Source: Geodermatophilus sp. DSM 44513
GTDB lineage: Bacteria; Actinomycetota; Actinomycetes; Mycobacteriales; Geodermatophilaceae
Assembly (NCBI RefSeq): GCF_032460525.1
Contig: NZ_CP135963.1
Location: 2,356,001-2,420,000 of the forward strand
DNA length: 64,000 bases
Direction of reading: 5' to 3'
Shown here: piece by piece, positions 1-13,383 of the stretch
Position numbering within the stretch: the first letter of the stretch is position 1
Layout of the letters: every line of letters starts with the position of its first letter
Notes under the pieces: model-generated
Seen by the model: the letters and a program-made list of their open reading frames with translations, nothing else
Told to the model about the DNA's origin: nothing
Databases searched by the model: none
Position numbers and translations under genes: made by a program

Positions 1-315
1 TTCCGCTTCCTCGCCGGCGTCGCCGAGGAGCACCTCGGCGTCCCGGAGGGCGGGTTCTGGGCCCTGGTGCGCGACGCGCTGCTCGGCTGGCGGGCGGCCC
101 ACCCCGACCTCGCCGCGGAGTTCGACGCCCTGGGCCTGCTGGCCCCGGAGGTCGAGCGGATCGCGCTCAACCGCGAGCACCTCACCGGCGGCGGGTTCCA
201 CGACCGCGCCGAGCGCGACGCCGCCCCCGACGTCGTGCACGGCTGCGTGCCCAACCCCGTGGCGCCCGACCCGGTGGCCGCCGTCCCCGCCGTCCCCGCC
301 GGGGTCCCGGCGTGA
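1..315 (+). CDS. IucA/IucC-family siderophore synthetase, C-terminal fragment
   Basis: The open frame runs in from the left edge, so the N-terminus is missing. The visible 104 residues carry a pattern typical of the C-terminus of NRPS-independent siderophore (NIS) synthetases: an LAPE segment, LNREHL, then a Tyr/Phe-His-Asp stretch (GGFHDRAERD) and a closing VPNPVA, comparable to the family's usual NPL/NPI ending. NIS synthetases join citrate or a dicarboxylate to amines or alcohols using ATP. The stop overlaps the GTG of the next gene by 4 bp, so a glutamine-synthetase-like ligase is translated with it. An alternative is a FhuF-like reductase C-terminus, which shares this fold region. Family moderately sure; substrate unknown. 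Confidence 0.6.
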   Translation, partial: FRFLAGVAEEHLGVPEGGFWALVRDALLGWRAAHPDLAAEFDALGLLAPEVERIALNREHLTGGGFHDRAERDAAPDVVHGCVPNPVAPDPVAAVPAVPAGVPA

Positions 316-1658
316 CCGCGCTGCAGCGGCTGCGCGCCGACGTCGACGCCGGCCGCGTCGAGGAGGTGGTGCTCGCGCTGCCCGACCTGGCCGGCCGGCT
401 GCAGGGCACCCGGCTGTCCGCCCGGCACTTCCTGGACAGCACCGTGACCGACGGCTTCGGCGCGTGCACCTACCTGCTCACCACCGACGTCGACATGGCG
501 GTCACCGCGCGGTCGGGCGAGCTGGACCCGGAGGGCACCGGGTTCGGCGACATGGTGCTGGCCCCGGACCTCGCCACGCTGCGCCCGCTGCCCTGGGACC
601 CCGGCACGGTCCTGGTGCTGGCCGACGCCCGCCACCCCGACGGCGGCCCGGTGCAGGTCGCGCCGCGGCAGGTGCTGCGCGCGCAGGTGGAGGCGCTGGC
701 CGGGCACGGGCTGGTGCCCTACGCCGGGGTGGAGCTGGAGTTCCGGGTGTTCACCGAGTCCTACGCGCAGGCGCACGCGGCCGGCTGGGCGCGGCTCACC
801 CCGGCCACCCGCACCGGGGTGGACTACGCGCTGGTCGGGCTGGAGCGGATGGACGCGCTCACCCGCCGGCTGCGCCGGGAGACCGCGGCGGCCGGGCTGG
901 TGCTGGAGTCCGCGCGCGGGGAGTGCGCGCCCGGCCAGTACGAGATCGTGTTCCGCTACGACCGGGCCCTGGCCGCCGCCGACGCGGCCGCCTTCTACCG
1001 CACCGCCGCCCGGCAGGTCGCCGCGCAGGAGGGCATGGCGCTGACCTTCATGCCCAAGTACGACGACGCGGAGGGCAACTCCTGCCACCTGCACGTCAGC
1101 CTGCGCGGCGCCGACGGCACGCCGGTGCTGGCCGGGGACGGCGCGCACGGGGAGTCCGCGCTGCTGCGCCGGGTGCTGGCCGGGCAGCTCGCCTGCCTGC
1201 GCGAGCTGACCCTGCTGTTCGCGCCCACGGTCAACGCCTACAAGCGGCTGCGGCCGGGCGCGTTCGCGCCCACCTCGGTCGCCTGGGGCCCGGACAACCG
1301 GCTGGCCGCGCTGCGGCTGGTCGGCTCGGGCGCCTCGCTGCGCCTGGAGCACCGGGTGCCCGGCGGGGACGCCGACCCCTACCTGGCGCTGGCCGGGGTG
1401 CTGCTGGCCGCCCGGCACGGCATCGAGGAGGACCCGCCGCTGCCGGCACCGGTGCGCGGGGCACCCGGGCCGGGCGCAGCCGCGCTGCCGGCGTCCCTCG
1501 GGGAGGCCGCCGACGCACTCGACGGCAGCGCGGTCGCCCGCAAGGGCCTGGGCGACGCGGTGGTCGACGCCCTGGTCGCGGCCGCCCGCGCGGAGGAGGC
1601 CGGCTACGCGGGGACGGTCTCGGAGTGGGAGCGGGCCCGCGGCTTCGAGCGCCGCTGA
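312..1658 (+). CDS. Glutamine synthetase family ligase
   Basis: A 448-residue protein, the usual length for short GS-like ligases. It shows the GS catalytic-domain signatures: VELEFRVF (metal-binding Glu) near residue 140, NSCHLHVSL near 255, the ATP-binding NAYKRLRPGAFAPTS near 305, and RLEHRVPGGDADPYLA near 345. These enzymes activate a carboxylate as acyl-phosphate and amidate it. The Tyr-adenylylation region of true GlnA is not recognisable, and the sequence resembles GlnA3/GlnA4 or gamma-glutamylpolyamine synthetase relatives more than housekeeping GlnA. It overlaps the upstream siderophore-synthetase-like gene by GTGA, so it probably ligates an amine in the same pathway. That role is inference. 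Confidence 0.8.
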   Translation: MTALQRLRADVDAGRVEEVVLALPDLAGRLQGTRLSARHFLDSTVTDGFGACTYLLTTDVDMAVTARSGELDPEGTGFGDMVLAPDLATLRPLPWDPGTVLVLADARHPDGGPVQVAPRQVLRAQVEALAGHGLVPYAGVELEFRVFTESYAQAHAAGWARLTPATRTGVDYALVGLERMDALTRRLRRETAAAGLVLESARGECAPGQYEIVFRYDRALAAADAAAFYRTAARQVAAQEGMALTFMPKYDDAEGNSCHLHVSLRGADGTPVLAGDGAHGESALLRRVLAGQLACLRELTLLFAPTVNAYKRLRPGAFAPTSVAWGPDNRLAALRLVGSGASLRLEHRVPGGDADPYLALAGVLLAARHGIEEDPPLPAPVRGAPGPGAAALPASLGEAADALDGSAVARKGLGDAVVDALVAAARAEEAGYAGTVSEWERARGFERR

Positions 1659-1672
1659 CCCGGCCGGGGTCA
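1656..1672. terminator. Small bidirectional hairpin joining two convergent stop codons
   Basis: The 17-nt palindrome TGACCC-GGCCG-GGGTCA contains the TGA of the glutamine-synthetase-like gene at its left end and the TCA (minus-strand TGA) of the hydrolase at its right end. With only 11 nt between the two coding regions this is the only candidate for transcript separation. Six-base-pair stem; weak evidence. Confidence 0.35.
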
Positions 1673-2575
1673 GCCGGCGCCGGGCGCGCGGGCCAGCAGC
1701 GCGCGCAGCTCGGCGGCCATCACCTGCGGGTACTGCAGCGGCACGAAGTGGGTGCCGGCCAGCACGCGCAGCCGGGCACCAGCCACCGCCCGCGCCGCCG
1801 CCCGCACGTCGGCGACGTCGACCAGGGTGTCGTGGCTGCCCGCCACGAAGGTCACCGGGCAGCGCACCGGCGCCAGGTCGAGCGGGGCGTGCTCGGCGAC
1901 GGCCAGCGCCAGGTGCCGGTACCAGCCCCAGTCGTGCCGGGCGAACTCCCGCAGCACCTCCACCAGCGGGCCCGGGTGGGCGGCCTCGCGGGCCGGGCCG
2001 AGCAGCGCCGGCAGCGACGCCAGCCGCTGCCAGGGCGGCAGGCCGGCGAGGAGCACCGGCAGCAGCGGCCCGACCGCCGGCAGCAGCGCGCTGCCCAGCC
2101 GCCCCGCGGCCGGCCGCCACCGTCGCGGCACCCCGTAGGGCCCGAACACCGACGTCGAGCTGCCCCCGGGGACGCCGGCGACGGCGAGCACAGCGCGCAC
2201 CCGGCCGGGCTGCTCCAGCGCCAGCTCGAAGGCCACGTTGACGCCCAGCGACCAGCCGACGACCGCCGCCGAGGGCAGGTCGAAGGCGTCGAGGACGGCG
2301 CGGGCGTCCGCGGCGTGGTCCTCCACCCGCACCCGGGCGGGGTCGGCCGGCCGCTCGGAGCCGCTCAGGCCGCGGTGGTCCCAGCTGACCACCCGAAAGC
2401 CGCTGTCCCGCCCGGTGACCTGCGGCCAGGCCGCGGCCGGCGCGCCCAGACCGTTGCACAGCAGGACCGCCGGCCCGCTGCCGTCGTTGCACCAGGCGCG
2501 CAACCGCGTGCCGTCCGCACCGCGGACCGTGGTGTGGCCTCCCCGCCGGGGCCCGGCCGGGGGGTCCGCCGTCAG
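1670..2575 (-). CDS. Alpha/beta hydrolase, last gene of the carboxylase operon
   Basis: A 301-residue alpha/beta hydrolase. It has an oxyanion-hole segment LLCNGLGAP, a nucleophile elbow GWSLGV, an acid GSHDTLVD and a late His in GTHFVPLQYP. The N-terminal LLCNGLGAP resembles the NGIGA segment of the two PHA-depolymerase-like hydrolases elsewhere in the window, so thioesterase or depolymerase activity is plausible but not shown. Start choice: no ATG or GTG fits. A CTG at 2575-2573 overlaps the upstream TGA as CTGA and has a perfect AGGAGG 7 nt before it (2588-2583). The next in-frame candidate, TTG at 2503, would cut into the first conserved strand. Translationally coupled to the KAS III gene. 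Confidence 0.75.
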   Translation of the reverse strand: MTADPPAGPRRGGHTTVRGADGTRLRAWCNDGSGPAVLLCNGLGAPAAAWPQVTGRDSGFRVVSWDHRGLSGSERPADPARVRVEDHAADARAVLDAFDLPSAAVVGWSLGVNVAFELALEQPGRVRAVLAVAGVPGGSSTSVFGPYGVPRRWRPAAGRLGSALLPAVGPLLPVLLAGLPPWQRLASLPALLGPAREAAHPGPLVEVLREFARHDWGWYRHLALAVAEHAPLDLAPVRCPVTFVAGSHDTLVDVADVRAAARAVAGARLRVLAGTHFVPLQYPQVMAAELRALLARAPGAG

Positions 2576-4526
2576 CCGAAGGCCTCCTGCACCCCGGCGG
2601 AGTCCTGCGCTGAGCCGTTCGGCTCCCGCACGGCCGGCGTCGTCCCGGCGTCCTGCGGCACCGACGCGGTCTGCACGGCGACGACGGCCGGGTCGACCCG
2701 CATCACCGCGTAGCCGGCCACCGCGCCGGCCCCGAACCCGGGCGCGAAGACCCGCACCGGCGCGTCGATGACGCCGTCGCGCACCGCGTCGTGGATGGCC
2801 AGCGGGATGCTCGCCGAGGAGGTGTTGCCGACCTGCTCGATGTTGAAGTACAGCTGGTCGGCCGACAGCCCGGCCCGCTCGGCCAGGCCGATGACCATCG
2901 TCTTGTTCGCCTGGTGCGGCACGATCAGCTCGACGCTGTCCAGCAGCGAGCCCTCGACGCCGTCGGGGTGCGGCAGCGCGGAGATCTCCTCGATCATCTG
3001 GCTGAGGTAGCGGCCGGCCAGCGCCTTCACCTGCGGGCCGAACACGGTGATGTTGTTGTCGAACTCCGGGTTGGGCCACAGGATCGAGTTGACCTCGCTG
3101 GCCGGGCCGCTGGCGTAGGTCTTCAGCACGTCGAAGTCGGTGCCGGTGCCCTCCGGGGCCGGGCCGACCACCAGCCCCGCCGCGCCGTCCCCGAAGATCA
3201 TCCGGGACGTCCGGACGTTGCCGATCTTGTCGGAGAACTTCTCCACGCAGACCACCAGCACCGGCCGCTCCACCTCCTGCAGCAGCCGGGTGGCCTCCGC
3301 GACGCCGTAGGGCATGCCCGCGCAGGCGGCGATGATGTCGTAGGCGGCGTAGACCTGGTGCATGCCGAGCTGCCCGCACAGGTAGGTGGCCAGCGAGGGG
3401 ATCAGCCGGGAGCTGGTGCAGGTGGCCACCAGCACCGCGCCGATCTCCTCCGGCTCCCGGCCGGCCTTGGCCAGTGCCGCCTCGGCCGCCTGCAGGGCCA
3501 GCTCCTCCAGCGGCAGCGAGCTGTACCGGCGCTGCTCGATGCCGGTCTTGCTGCTGATCTCCTCGGCGCTCATCGGGGACCAGTTGTAGGCGGTGTTGCG
3601 GATCAGGTCCTCGTTGCTGCAGGCCTGGTCGCCGTGCACCGCGGCCAGCGCCTCCAGCCGGGGCAGCACGGCGAACCGCTGGCGCACGTCGACCGCCGGG
3701 TAGGGCCGCACCGGCGGGCGGGACTCCCGGGCGGTGGGGGCCTGCCGCGGCGGGGCCTGCGTGCGCAGCCGGCGCAGGAAGGCCCGCACCTCCCTGTCCC
3801 GCGGGTGGAAGGCGACCACCCAGTCGTCGTCCTTGATCTCACCGGCCGCGGCCAGCTCCACCTTCGAGCGCTCCCACGGGTACTGGTTGTGCAGCACCAT
3901 CGCCCAGCGGTGCAGGGCGGTCAGCTCGGGCACGTCCTCGTCGACGTCGAGGATGTCGTCGTAGTCGTACACCGGGTAGTCCGGGTCGTAGTCGGGCAGC
4001 CGGAAGGTAAGGTTGCCGGGCTGCTCGAGGAACTCCGCGACCGTGGGCTTGACGGCCGGCAGCGTGGAGGCGTGGTGGCGGCGGTTGGCGAACACGTCGA
4101 ACAGGACGTCGAACACCCGGTCCTCGCACGGGCTCTCCCAGCGCGACGGCAGCTGCGGGTAGGCCTGCTGCACGCCGCTGACCTTGGCCTCGCCGTCCTC
4201 CCACGGCTCCAGCACGGGCAGGAACACGTCGGAGCGGCTGCGCGGCAGGTCGCCCCAGCGGGTGGGCCGCTTCTCGTACATGGTGATGGAGAAGCGGTTG
4301 GCCCAGAACAGGTTGAGCGCCATGTCCCGCATCAGGTCGTAGCGGCTGGCGTAGCCCCCGGTGCGGACCCGCTCGAGGATCTCCGTGCCGCTGGGGGCCT
4401 TGGTCTCGAAGTCCCGGCGGATGACGCTGTCGAGCTGCTCGAGGGTCTCCATGGTGGAGAAGTCCAGCTCCGGGATGATGTTCGAGGGGAACACCATGCG
4501 GCCGTGCTGGTTCAGGACGAAGGCGT

Positions 4527-4530
<4 letters not shown>
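2572..4530 (-). CDS. KAS III (3-oxoacyl synthase III) with a 290-residue N-terminal extension
   Basis: A 652-residue protein whose C-terminal half (about 300-652) is a thiolase-fold KAS III. The catalytic Cys403 lies in AACAGMPYG, His539 in PHQANK and Asn569 in GNTSSAS. The His-Asn spacing of 30 matches FabH, and Cys403 corresponds to FabH Cys112, leaving about 290 extra residues. FabH-type enzymes condense an acyl-CoA with a malonyl donor. The extension is rich in aromatic and acidic residues (YDPDYPVYDYDDILDVDEDV near 205); I do not recognise it. The GTG start overlaps the carboxylase stop by 4 bp. Since the upstream gene probably makes malonyl-CoA, direct supply to this condensing enzyme is likely. 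Product (acetoacetyl-CoA as with NphT7, or a longer 3-oxoacyl thioester) is unknown. Confidence 0.85.
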
Positions 4531-10088
<5,558 letters not shown>

Positions 10089-10132
10089 CCGGGCTCTCCT
10101 GACGTCGGTGGGTCGCTGGGGGGGCGCGCCGG

Positions 10133-10948
10133 CTACATGTCCAGGCCGCCGTTGACGCCCCACACCTGGCCGGTGATGTAGCCGGAGGCGTCCGCGGCGA
10201 GGAAGTGCACGACGCGGGCGACCTCCTCGGGCTCGCCGAGCCGGCCGATGGGGGTCTTGGCCCGGAGGCCGTCGAGCACCTTCTCCGGGACGGTCTCGAG
10301 CATCTCGGTGGCGGTGTAGCCCGGCGTCACGGCGTTGACGGTGATGCCCAGCCCGTCGGTCTTGCCCGACCGCTGCACCTGCATCGCGGCCTCGCGGGCG
10401 AGGGTCTTGGTGAGGCCGAGCAGCCCGGCCTTGGCCGAGGAGTAGTTGGACTGGCCGATGCCGCCCATCTCCCCGATGACCGAGGAGATCATGACGATCC
10501 GGCCGGTGCCCCGCTCGAGCATGTGCTTGAGCGAGGCCTGGGAGAGGTAGAAGGCGCCGGAGAGGTTGACGTCGATGACCCGGCGCCAGTCGTCGTCGGT
10601 CATCTTCAGCACGGTGCGGTCGGCGGTGATGCCGGCGTTGTTGACCAGGATGTCGAGTCGGCCGTGCTGCTCGATGACCTCCGCGACGGTGCGCCGGCAG
10701 TCCTCGGGGTTGGCGATGTCGCCGCGGTGCACCGTCATGTGGCTCTCCGGGTACGCCCCGGCGAAGTCCTGGGCGAACATCTCCGCACGCTCGGTGTTGC
10801 CGCTGTAGCCGGCCGCGACGTCGGCCCCCTGGGCGGCGAAGCTGCGGCAGATCGCGGCCCCGATCCCCCGGGTCCCGCCGGTCACGAAGGCGACCCGGCC
10901 CGAGAGCTTGTCGCCGATCCTGTTGGTGCGGGTCTGGGTGGCTGTCAC
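10133..10948 (-). CDS. phaB: Acetoacetyl-CoA / 3-oxoacyl reductase (PhaB/FabG type)
   Basis: A 271-residue classical SDR. It has an NADP-binding TGGTRGIG, NNAG, catalytic Ser in ISSVIGEMGG, the YSSAK (YxxxK) pair and a C-terminal VNGGLDM. The segments NNAGITADRTVLKMTDDDW and the NGGLDM ending resemble PhaB (acetoacetyl-CoA reductase) more than generic FabG. A short insertion (about MQVQRSGKTDGLG) follows the active-site helix. Start: GTG at 10948 has AGGAGG 6-7 nt upstream. The in-frame GTG at 10966 lies over that Shine-Dalgarno and is rejected. First gene of the operon reductase-carboxylase-KAS III-hydrolase; 44 nt to the carboxylase start. It would reduce the KAS III product to an (R)-3-hydroxyacyl thioester. 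Confidence 0.85.
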   Translation of the reverse strand: MTATQTRTNRIGDKLSGRVAFVTGGTRGIGAAICRSFAAQGADVAAGYSGNTERAEMFAQDFAGAYPESHMTVHRGDIANPEDCRRTVAEVIEQHGRLDILVNNAGITADRTVLKMTDDDWRRVIDVNLSGAFYLSQASLKHMLERGTGRIVMISSVIGEMGGIGQSNYSSAKAGLLGLTKTLAREAAMQVQRSGKTDGLGITVNAVTPGYTATEMLETVPEKVLDGLRAKTPIGRLGEPEEVARVVHFLAADASGYITGQVWGVNGGLDM

Positions 10949-11388
10949 CGGGGGCCTCCTCGGCACTGGGGAGAGTGCACGTCATCGCTGGACCGGAGCC
11001 GGGTCGACGACCAGGCCACCTCGCTCCGGCATCGGGTACGGGCAGCATGGTGGGCCGGGAGCGGCACGGCAACAAGAGAACGGGACCGTCCGCTACGGGC
11101 CGTTCCGGGTCGCCGACGATCGGCCCTCCGCGCGCCGCCACCGGCCACCGGAGGACCGCCGGCACGCGTCCCGACGGGTGGGACGGCACCGCCCACGGCG
11201 ACCGGTCGGCCGCCTGCGCGGCGGGCCCGGACGGCGTCCCCGCGGCTGCGCCCACCAGCGCCGGACGGTGACGCGCCGGGGCGGCCCCGGCGAGGACAGA
11301 TGACGCCAAGAGACGACCCGCATTCCCCTCACCTTGTGCCAGTGCGCGGCAGGCGGCCACCTCCGTAACGTCACCTCCAGCAACCAGT
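10949..11388. other. Divergent intergenic region between the reductase operon and whiB2
   Basis: About 490 nt separate the reductase operon (minus) from whiB2 (plus). Open frames on both strands here are Arg/Pro/Gly-rich and lack family signatures or ribosome binding sites, so I call no gene. The region should hold both promoters. Apart from the inverted repeat close to whiB2 (listed separately) I could not assign -35/-10 boxes with confidence. Confidence 0.6.
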
Positions 11389-11416
11389 TCGTACCGGTCC
11401 GTCACGGGTGGTACGA
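11389..11416. promoter_or_regulatory. Perfect 7-bp inverted repeat upstream of whiB2
   Basis: TCGTACC at 11389-11395 and GGTACGA at 11410-11416 are exact reverse complements separated by 14 nt, 26 nt before the whiB2 start codon. The placement fits a dimeric regulator's operator or a structured short leader. A related pair, CGTACC-N13-GGTACG, precedes the MMPL transporter gene at 43757. No protein is assigned. Confidence 0.45.
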
Positions 11417-11442
11417 CCCTCCCCCTCCCCGAGGAGCTCCGC

Positions 11443-11778
11443 GTGTCCGTCTTCGCCCGCCCCCACCTGGCCCTGGTCAGCGACCACTCCCCGGCCACCG
11501 GCCACGACGCCTCGCCGTGGACGGACCTGTCCCCCGTCGGCGACGCCTCGTGGCGCCTGGACGCGCTCTGCGCGGAGACCGACCCGGAGGCGTTCTTCCC
11601 GGAGAAGGGCGGCTCGACCCGCGACGCCAAGCGCGTCTGCAGCGGCTGCGCCGTCCGGGCGGAGTGCCTCGAGTTCGCCCTCGCCAACGACGAGCGCTTC
11701 GGCATCTGGGGCGGCCTGTCCGAGCGGGAGCGGCGCCGGCTGCGCCTGCAGCAGCGCAGCGGCCGCATCAGCGCCTGA
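11443..11778 (+). CDS. whiB2: WhiB-family iron-sulfur regulator, WhiB2/WhmD type
   Basis: A 111-residue Wbl protein. Four cysteines are arranged C-x(n)-CxxC-x5-C: ALCAETDPEAFFPEKGGSTR, then CSGCAVRAEC. The G-I-W-G-G turn and the basic tail ERERRRLRLQQR follow. FFPEKGGSTRDAKRVCSGC and ALANDERFGIWGGLSERERR are the pattern of WhiB2/WhmD, which controls septation and sporulation-type division in Streptomyces and mycobacteria. WhiB1 differs at these positions. GTG start with GAGGAG about 8 nt upstream. An unusual inverted repeat sits just before the gene, and a GC-rich hairpin follows it. Confidence 0.92.
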   Translation: MSVFARPHLALVSDHSPATGHDASPWTDLSPVGDASWRLDALCAETDPEAFFPEKGGSTRDAKRVCSGCAVRAECLEFALANDERFGIWGGLSERERRRLRLQQRSGRISA

Positions 11779-11802
11779 CCGCTCGAGTCGGCGCCGTGCG
11801 CC

Positions 11803-11833
11803 GGGCTCCCCGGTCGGGGCGCCCCGGGAGCCC
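11803..11833 (+). terminator. Hairpin terminator after whiB2
   Basis: GGGCTCCC at 11803-11810 pairs with GGGAGCCC at 11826-11833, with further GC pairing inside the 15-nt loop. It lies 25 nt beyond the whiB2 stop. No U-tract follows, as is usual in high-GC actinobacteria. Confidence 0.55.
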
Positions 11834-12525
11834 GCGCGCCGTCGGGGCGGTCGGCCCCGTCCCTCACGCAGGCCCGTCCCCCGGGGAACGCCCCGTCACC
11901 GCACCCACCGCCGGGGACCCGCGGCGGTCATCCCGGCCCGTCGCACGCGGGCCGCGGCCACCGGTCGTGGCCCCGCCGGGCGGCGGGCAGACCGGGTCGG
12001 CGGTCCCGGGCAGGACACGTGGCGCCAGCGGACGCGGCGTCCCTCGTCCCTGCGGTGGGCCCGTACGGCGACGGCGCCGGCGGGCACCGCCCAGCCGCGT
12101 GCGACCGCGACGGCGCCTCCCTGACCTCCCTGACGAACGGCACCGGGTGCCCTGGCGTTGCCCGCGGGGACGTGGTCGGGTCGGGGGCGTTCCCGCGGAA
12201 ACGCCCCCCGGCACGGACGCCGCCGGCGCTCGGTCCGTCGCGTCGTCGTCGAGGACCTGACAGCTGGAGTCCTGCTCCGCCACCGACGCGCCGAGCCGGT
12301 GCACCACGGTGGCTGGCGACGACGCCCGGCCGTGGTGCAGCACGCCCCGGAACTCCGGCGCGACCGGCCCGGAGGACCACGTGGCCGGTACAGGCAGCGG
12401 ACCGGGGCGCAGCGGCTGCAGGACGACCGGTGCAGCGCGAGCCACAGCGAGGGCCGGCACCGGCGACGCACCCGTCCCGCCCACCACAGCCGCACCGGTC
12501 GGCCCGATCAGGGACGATCCGTGGT
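11834..12525. other. Gene-free stretch containing a strong hairpin at 12183-12208
   Basis: About 690 nt without a gene I can support. Open frames here are dominated by Arg, Pro and Gly. One minus-strand frame around 12250-12480 has a more varied composition and could be a decayed fragment, but it has no recognisable motif. A strong hairpin occurs at 12183-12208: GGGGGCGTT pairs with AACGCCCCC, an inner CC/GG pair adds to the stem, and there is one bulged A and a 3-nt loop. It may be a terminator, or a relic of one from a lost gene. Confidence 0.5.
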
Positions 12526-13095
12526 GTGGCGGACTGGCCCGCGTGGGCGACCGAGCGCGTGGAGATCCACCCGGCCGACCCGGAGTGGCAACGGCGCGGT
12601 GAGCAGGCCTGCCGGGACCTGGACGCAGCGCTCGCCGCCTGGCTGGTCGCCCCGGTGGAGCACGTCGGGTCGACCGCCGTGCCCGGCCTCGCGGCCAAGC
12701 CGATCCTGGACCTGCAGGCCGCGGTCGCCGACCTCGACTGCGCGCCCCTGGTGGTCGAGGCCCTCGGCGAGGAATGGCGCCTCGTCCCGCCCGAACTGGA
12801 CGCCCGGCCGTGGCGCCGATTCCTGGTCCACGTCGTCAACGACACCCGCGCGGCCCACCTCCACCTGATGGCCCCGGACAGCGAGCGGTGGGCCCAGCAA
12901 CTGACGTTCCGCGACGCCCTGCGCCAGGACCCCGGACTGGTGCGTCAGTACGCCGACCTCAAGAGGCAGCTGGCGGCCGAGCACACCGGCGACCGGGAGG
13001 CCTACACAGCCGCGAAACGAGGCTTCATCGACGCCGTGCGACGTGGGCGCCGGCCATGGACGACGGTCGTCGAGCGGCCGGACGCCGGCACCTGA
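12526..13095 (+). CDS. GrpB family protein (nucleotidyltransferase fold)
   Basis: A 189-residue protein matching the GrpB/UPF0157 family: VEIHPADPEWQRRG at the N-terminus, the hallmark VEHVGSTAVPGLAAKPILD near 45, then HLHLMAPDSERW and a C-terminal RQYADLKRQLAAEH. The GSTAVPG-x-KP-x-(I/L)D block corresponds to the nucleotidyltransferase GS...DxD-like region. The biological role of the family is poorly defined. The GTG start at 12526 is the first in-frame start giving the family-typical N-terminus. No clear Shine-Dalgarno is present, so translation may be leaderless. Confidence 0.88.
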   Translation: MADWPAWATERVEIHPADPEWQRRGEQACRDLDAALAAWLVAPVEHVGSTAVPGLAAKPILDLQAAVADLDCAPLVVEALGEEWRLVPPELDARPWRRFLVHVVNDTRAAHLHLMAPDSERWAQQLTFRDALRQDPGLVRQYADLKRQLAAEHTGDREAYTAAKRGFIDAVRRGRRPWTTVVERPDAGT

Positions 13096-13114
13096 GCAGC
13101 GTGCCGCCGGGCAC

Positions 13115-13292
13115 GGTCCCCCACCCACCCGATCTCCGGGACACGTCTGGTCGTCTCCGTCCTGGTCGCGCTGCGCCGTTCGTCCCGGCCGCCGCCACCG
13201 ACCCCGAGGGACCCGTGGGACGGTCCTGGTCGCCTGCGTCCCCACGCCCGAGGAGGGCGCGGCCCACGCCGCGGCCGTCGACGAGGCGGCCC
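13115..13292 (+). pseudogene. Remnant of a tctA 3' end joined to a universal-stress-protein 5' end
   Basis: The block 13220-13292 matches the start of the intact USP gene at 22748 nearly base for base. It reads TVLVACVPTPEEGAAHAAAV against TVLVAYVPTPEGDAAYAAAV, then diverges after the DEAA codons. The GTG start is replaced by GGG. Immediately upstream, 13121-13200 resembles the last codons of tctA: ATCTCCGGGAC is shared exactly, followed by a similar Leu/Val-rich run, but about 45 nt of the linker are missing. So a second tctA-usp junction once lay here, convergent with the end of the aldarate catabolic operon. No functional product is expected. Confidence 0.75.
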
Positions 13293-13383
13293 AGAGGGGC
13301 GGCTCGACCCGCGCGCCACGTCGCCCCGTCCGGCTCAGCGCGCACAGCCGGTGCCGGTCGGTGTCGGCACCCAGGGCGCGGCG

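Noticed and set aside
30..60. Short GC-rich inverted repeats found throughout coding regions.
   Set aside because: At this base composition short palindromes inside genes are expected by chance; only those in intergenic positions with long perfect arms or a repeated layout were kept.
464..2713. A 749-codon plus-strand frame overlapping the glutamine-synthetase-like gene and running into the hydrolase.
   Set aside because: Arg/Gly/Ala/Pro-rich, out of frame with the recognisable GS protein, and crossing two real convergent genes.
10091..11867. The N-terminal extension of the long minus-strand frame that contains the carboxylase and runs across the reductase gene and whiB2.
   Set aside because: The extension is Arg/Pro-rich and out of frame with the reductase; the GTG at 10088 begins exactly at the biotin-carboxylase N-terminus with a Shine-Dalgarno before it.
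11864..12845. Overlapping minus-strand frames between whiB2 and the GrpB-family gene.
   Set aside because: No ribosome binding site, no family signature, Arg-rich composition. One short stretch near 12250-12480 is less biased but too weak to call.
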